In this document: positions 5,821 through 7,066 of the stretch, in pieces | How positions within the stretch are numbered: the stretch's first letter is position 1 | How the letters are laid out: every line of letters starts with the position of its first letter | Notes under the pieces: model-generated | Seen by the model: only the letters and a program-made list of their open reading frames with translations | Told to the model about the DNA's origin: nothing | The model's database searches: none | Source of the DNA: Erythrobacter sp. | Lineage (GTDB): Bacteria; Pseudomonadota; Alphaproteobacteria; Sphingomonadales; Sphingomonadaceae | DNA: 7,066 nucleotides | NCBI GenBank assembly: GCA_030731635.1 | Contig: JANQTR010000036.1 | Span: 1 to 7,066 of the forward strand | Reading direction: 5' to 3' | Program-made: the position numbers and the translations under genes

Positions 5821-6770
5821 CCAAATAATACGCGCGACAAGCGGCGGCGGACGCCGACCACCCATTCATCTTCCAGCCCGGTGGCTTCAAAGATCTTGAG
5901 CAGCTGCGCGCGCGCGGCGCCCTCGTTCCATTCGCGGTCTGCGGCCACCATCGCGAGCAGGGTGTCGGCCGCCTCATCGCGCTGCCCTGCGGCAAAGGCG
6001 GCTTCGGCAAAGGCAAAGCCTGCGTCCATGTTGGCGGGATCGGCCTGTGCAGCGGCGCGCAGGGCGGCAAGTTCGCTGTCGTCAACCTTGGTGCCCGCCA
6101 GTTCGAGCGCGGTTTTGGCCGCGGCCATCATCGGATCGGCAGCAAGGCGCGGGTCGGAATCGATCACCGCCATCACCTGGCGTGCTTCATCAACCTCGCC
6201 CAATTGCACCAGCGCGCGCACCAACCCTGCATGGGCCGGTGCATTTTCGGGCGCGAATTCGGTGATCTGGGCAAAGATGCCGACCGCGCGCTGCGGATCG
6301 GCAGCGGCCAGCGCGTCTTCACCCAGTTTGACGAACTGCGCCACTTCTTCTGCCGTGGGGCCTTGCGGCGCGTCAGTTCCAGCGTCCCCGCCAGCAGCCG
6401 CGCCTGCCTGCACCGGCAATTGCGCCAGCAACCCGTCAATCGCCGCCTTCAGCTGCGATTCGCTCCGCGCAGAGGTCAGATCAGCAACCGGCTGGCCCTG
6501 GAACATGGCATAGACCGTCGGGATCGATCGAACCTGAAACTGCGCGGCGATGAATTGTTCTTCATCAACATTGATCTTGGCCAGCACCACGCCCTTGTCC
6601 GCGTATTCGGCGGCAACCTTTTCCAGCACTGGCGTCAGCGCCTTGCACGGCCCGCACCATTCGGCCCAGAAATCGAGGATGACGAGGCTGGTCTGCGACG
6701 GATCGACCACGTCCTTGCGGAAGCGATCCACTGCCTTTTGTTCATCGATGCTCAATCCCATGCTGGCCAA
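5817..6770 (-). CDS. cnoX: Thioredoxin-TPR co-chaperone (CnoX/YbbN chaperedoxin)
   Basis: CnoX (YbbN) is a cytoplasmic holdase with a thioredoxin domain that protects proteins from aggregation and over-oxidation. The 317-residue product has an N-terminal thioredoxin domain (about 8-118) with a complete active site, WAEWCGPCK (35-43, Cys39 and Cys42), and cis-proline Pro84 in SIPT. An Ala/Gly/Pro linker (120-140) leads to a TPR-type helical domain (about 140-317) with the conserved YbbN ending of a NEGAARAQLLKIFEATG block (282-298) and RRRLSRVLF (308-316). Two active-site cysteines imply redox activity, as in Caulobacter CnoX and unlike E. coli YbbN, whose motif is SxxC. The frame is open to 7028, but that would overlap the tRNA gene. 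The TTG at 6770 is chosen because AGGAG (6782-6778) precedes it by 7 bases; the ATG at 6761 would have a 16-base spacing. It is the first gene of an operon with lonN. Confidence 0.93.
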   Translation of the reverse strand: MASMGLSIDEQKAVDRFRKDVVDPSQTSLVILDFWAEWCGPCKALTPVLEKVAAEYADKGVVLAKINVDEEQFIAAQFQVRSIPTVYAMFQGQPVADLTSARSESQLKAAIDGLLAQLPVQAGAAAGGDAGTDAPQGPTAEEVAQFVKLGEDALAAADPQRAVGIFAQITEFAPENAPAHAGLVRALVQLGEVDEARQVMAVIDSDPRLAADPMMAAAKTALELAGTKVDDSELAALRAAAQADPANMDAGFAFAEAAFAAGQRDEAADTLLAMVAADREWNEGAARAQLLKIFEATGLEDEWVVGVRRRLSRVLFG

Positions 6771-6782
6771 GGGTCTGCTCCT
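6768..6782 (-). promoter_or_regulatory. Ribosome-binding site deciding a TTG start for cnoX
   Basis: On the minus strand AGGAG (6782-6778) is followed by the 7-base spacer CAGACCC and then TTG (6770-6768). The only nearby ATG (6761-6759) is 16 bases from AGGAG, too far for normal initiation. The TTG start gives an MASMGLS N-terminus. Confidence 0.6.
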
Positions 6783-6808
6783 GTCTGTGGTTGCGCGGCT
6801 TGCGCTGA

Positions 6809-6826
6809 TATAATTCCCATGTGGGA
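6809..6826. promoter_or_regulatory. Promoter-like TATAAT next to a TCCCA/TGGGA dyad upstream of cnoX
   Basis: The cnoX-tRNA intergenic region (6771-6991, 221 bases, no gene seen) has a perfect TATAAT on the plus strand at 6809-6814, which reads as ATTATA on the minus strand. It directly abuts the 12-bp dyad TCCCATGTGGGA (6815-6826), whose 5-base arms are perfect. On the minus strand this could be a -10 region for cnoX about 40 bases upstream of its start, with the dyad in the spacer as an operator. No good -35 box is visible on either strand, so this is tentative. Confidence 0.3.
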
Positions 6827-6908
6827 CGTTGAGCGCAGAAGTGAAGCGCCCATTTGTGCTGGCGGGTCGAGACCGGGCGATCAAGCCCCAATCGCGCCAA
6901 TTTTGCGC

Positions 6909-6937
6909 TTGCAGCCCTTGCAAGGCGCTGCTAGTGG
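6909..6937 (+). promoter_or_regulatory. Possible promoter of tRNA-Gly
   Basis: TTGCAG (6909-6914) and TAGTGG (6932-6937) are separated by 17 bases, the optimal housekeeping-sigma spacing. They would start transcription about 45-50 bases before the tRNA gene. The -10 element matches the consensus poorly, so confidence is low. Confidence 0.25.
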
Positions 6938-6991
6938 CCCCGCCTCTCCGGCAGAGATCGCGTGTTTCGCGGTTTTTGTCAGCGCCAGTGA

Positions 6992-7066
6992 GCGGGCGTA
7001 GCTCAGGGGTAGAGCACAACCTTGCCAAGGTTGGGGTCGAGGGTTCGAATCCCTTCGCCCGCTCCA
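6992..7066 (+). tRNA. tRNA-Gly (anticodon GCC)
   Basis: The 75-base gene folds by eye into a full cloverleaf. The acceptor stem GCGGGCG pairs perfectly with CGCCCGC, and the D stem is GCTC/GAGC. The anticodon stem CAACC/GGTTG holds the loop TTGCCAA, giving anticodon GCC, which reads GGC and GGU. The T stem GAGGG/CCCTT (one G-T pair) holds the loop TTCGAAT. The discriminator T is followed by an encoded CCA that ends exactly at the window edge. It is divergent from cnoX. Confidence 0.98.

Noticed and set aside
5332..6513. Plus-strand 393-codon frame opposite lonN and cnoX
   Set aside because: It is Ala/Ser-rich antisense translation; both minus-strand genes are clear members of known families.
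6992..7066. tRNA-Gly as the attachment site of an integrated element
   Set aside because: tRNA genes are common integration sites, but the window ends at the CCA, and no integrase or repeated tRNA 3' end is visible.

Overview
The window (7066 bases, GC-rich apart from one segment) looks like ordinary chromosome of an alphaproteobacterium, most likely of the order Sphingomonadales (Erythrobacteraceae/Sphingomonadaceae type). This placement is an inference from the character of the ribosomal, thioredoxin-TPR, LonN and methylthioadenosine phosphorylase proteins; no 16S gene is present. The window holds eight protein genes (one cut by the left edge), one tRNA gene and several short candidate regulatory elements. 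I see no CRISPR array, transposase, integrase, toxin-antitoxin pair or recognisable defence system.

Layout. At 1-755 on the minus strand is the rplK-rplA ribosomal operon (L11, then L1, which runs off the left edge). A 308-base divergent intergenic region (756-1063) separates it from a plus-strand PspA/IM30-family gene (1064-1744), followed by a likely intrinsic terminator. A minus-strand 60-codon gene for a small Cys/His protein (1811-1993) follows. Two plus-strand metabolic genes come next, 34 bases apart: a glutathione S-transferase (2187-2891) and S-methyl-5'-thioadenosine phosphorylase, mtnP (2926-3792). After a 256-base gap is a PAP2-superfamily membrane protein (4049-5173). Its 5' half is much more AT-rich than its surroundings, and two ACGT-centred dyads lie just upstream. 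Convergent to it, on the minus strand, is a tightly coupled pair: a thioredoxin-TPR chaperedoxin (cnoX/ybbN, 5817-6770) whose stop overlaps the start of a LonN-domain protein gene (5194-5820). The window ends with a complete tRNA-Gly(GCC) gene on the plus strand with its CCA encoded (6992-7066).

How they fit together. Most genes are housekeeping or stress functions: translation (L11, L1, tRNA-Gly), envelope stress (PspA), protein quality control (CnoX plus LonN), detoxification (GST) and purine/methionine salvage (MtnP). Only rplK-rplA and cnoX-lonN are convincing operons; GST-mtnP may be co-transcribed. The least ordinary part is 3800-4700: an apparently acquired, AT-rich PAP2/Aur1-like gene with candidate operators. 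I do not see a convincing new multi-gene system, and the findings are scored accordingly.
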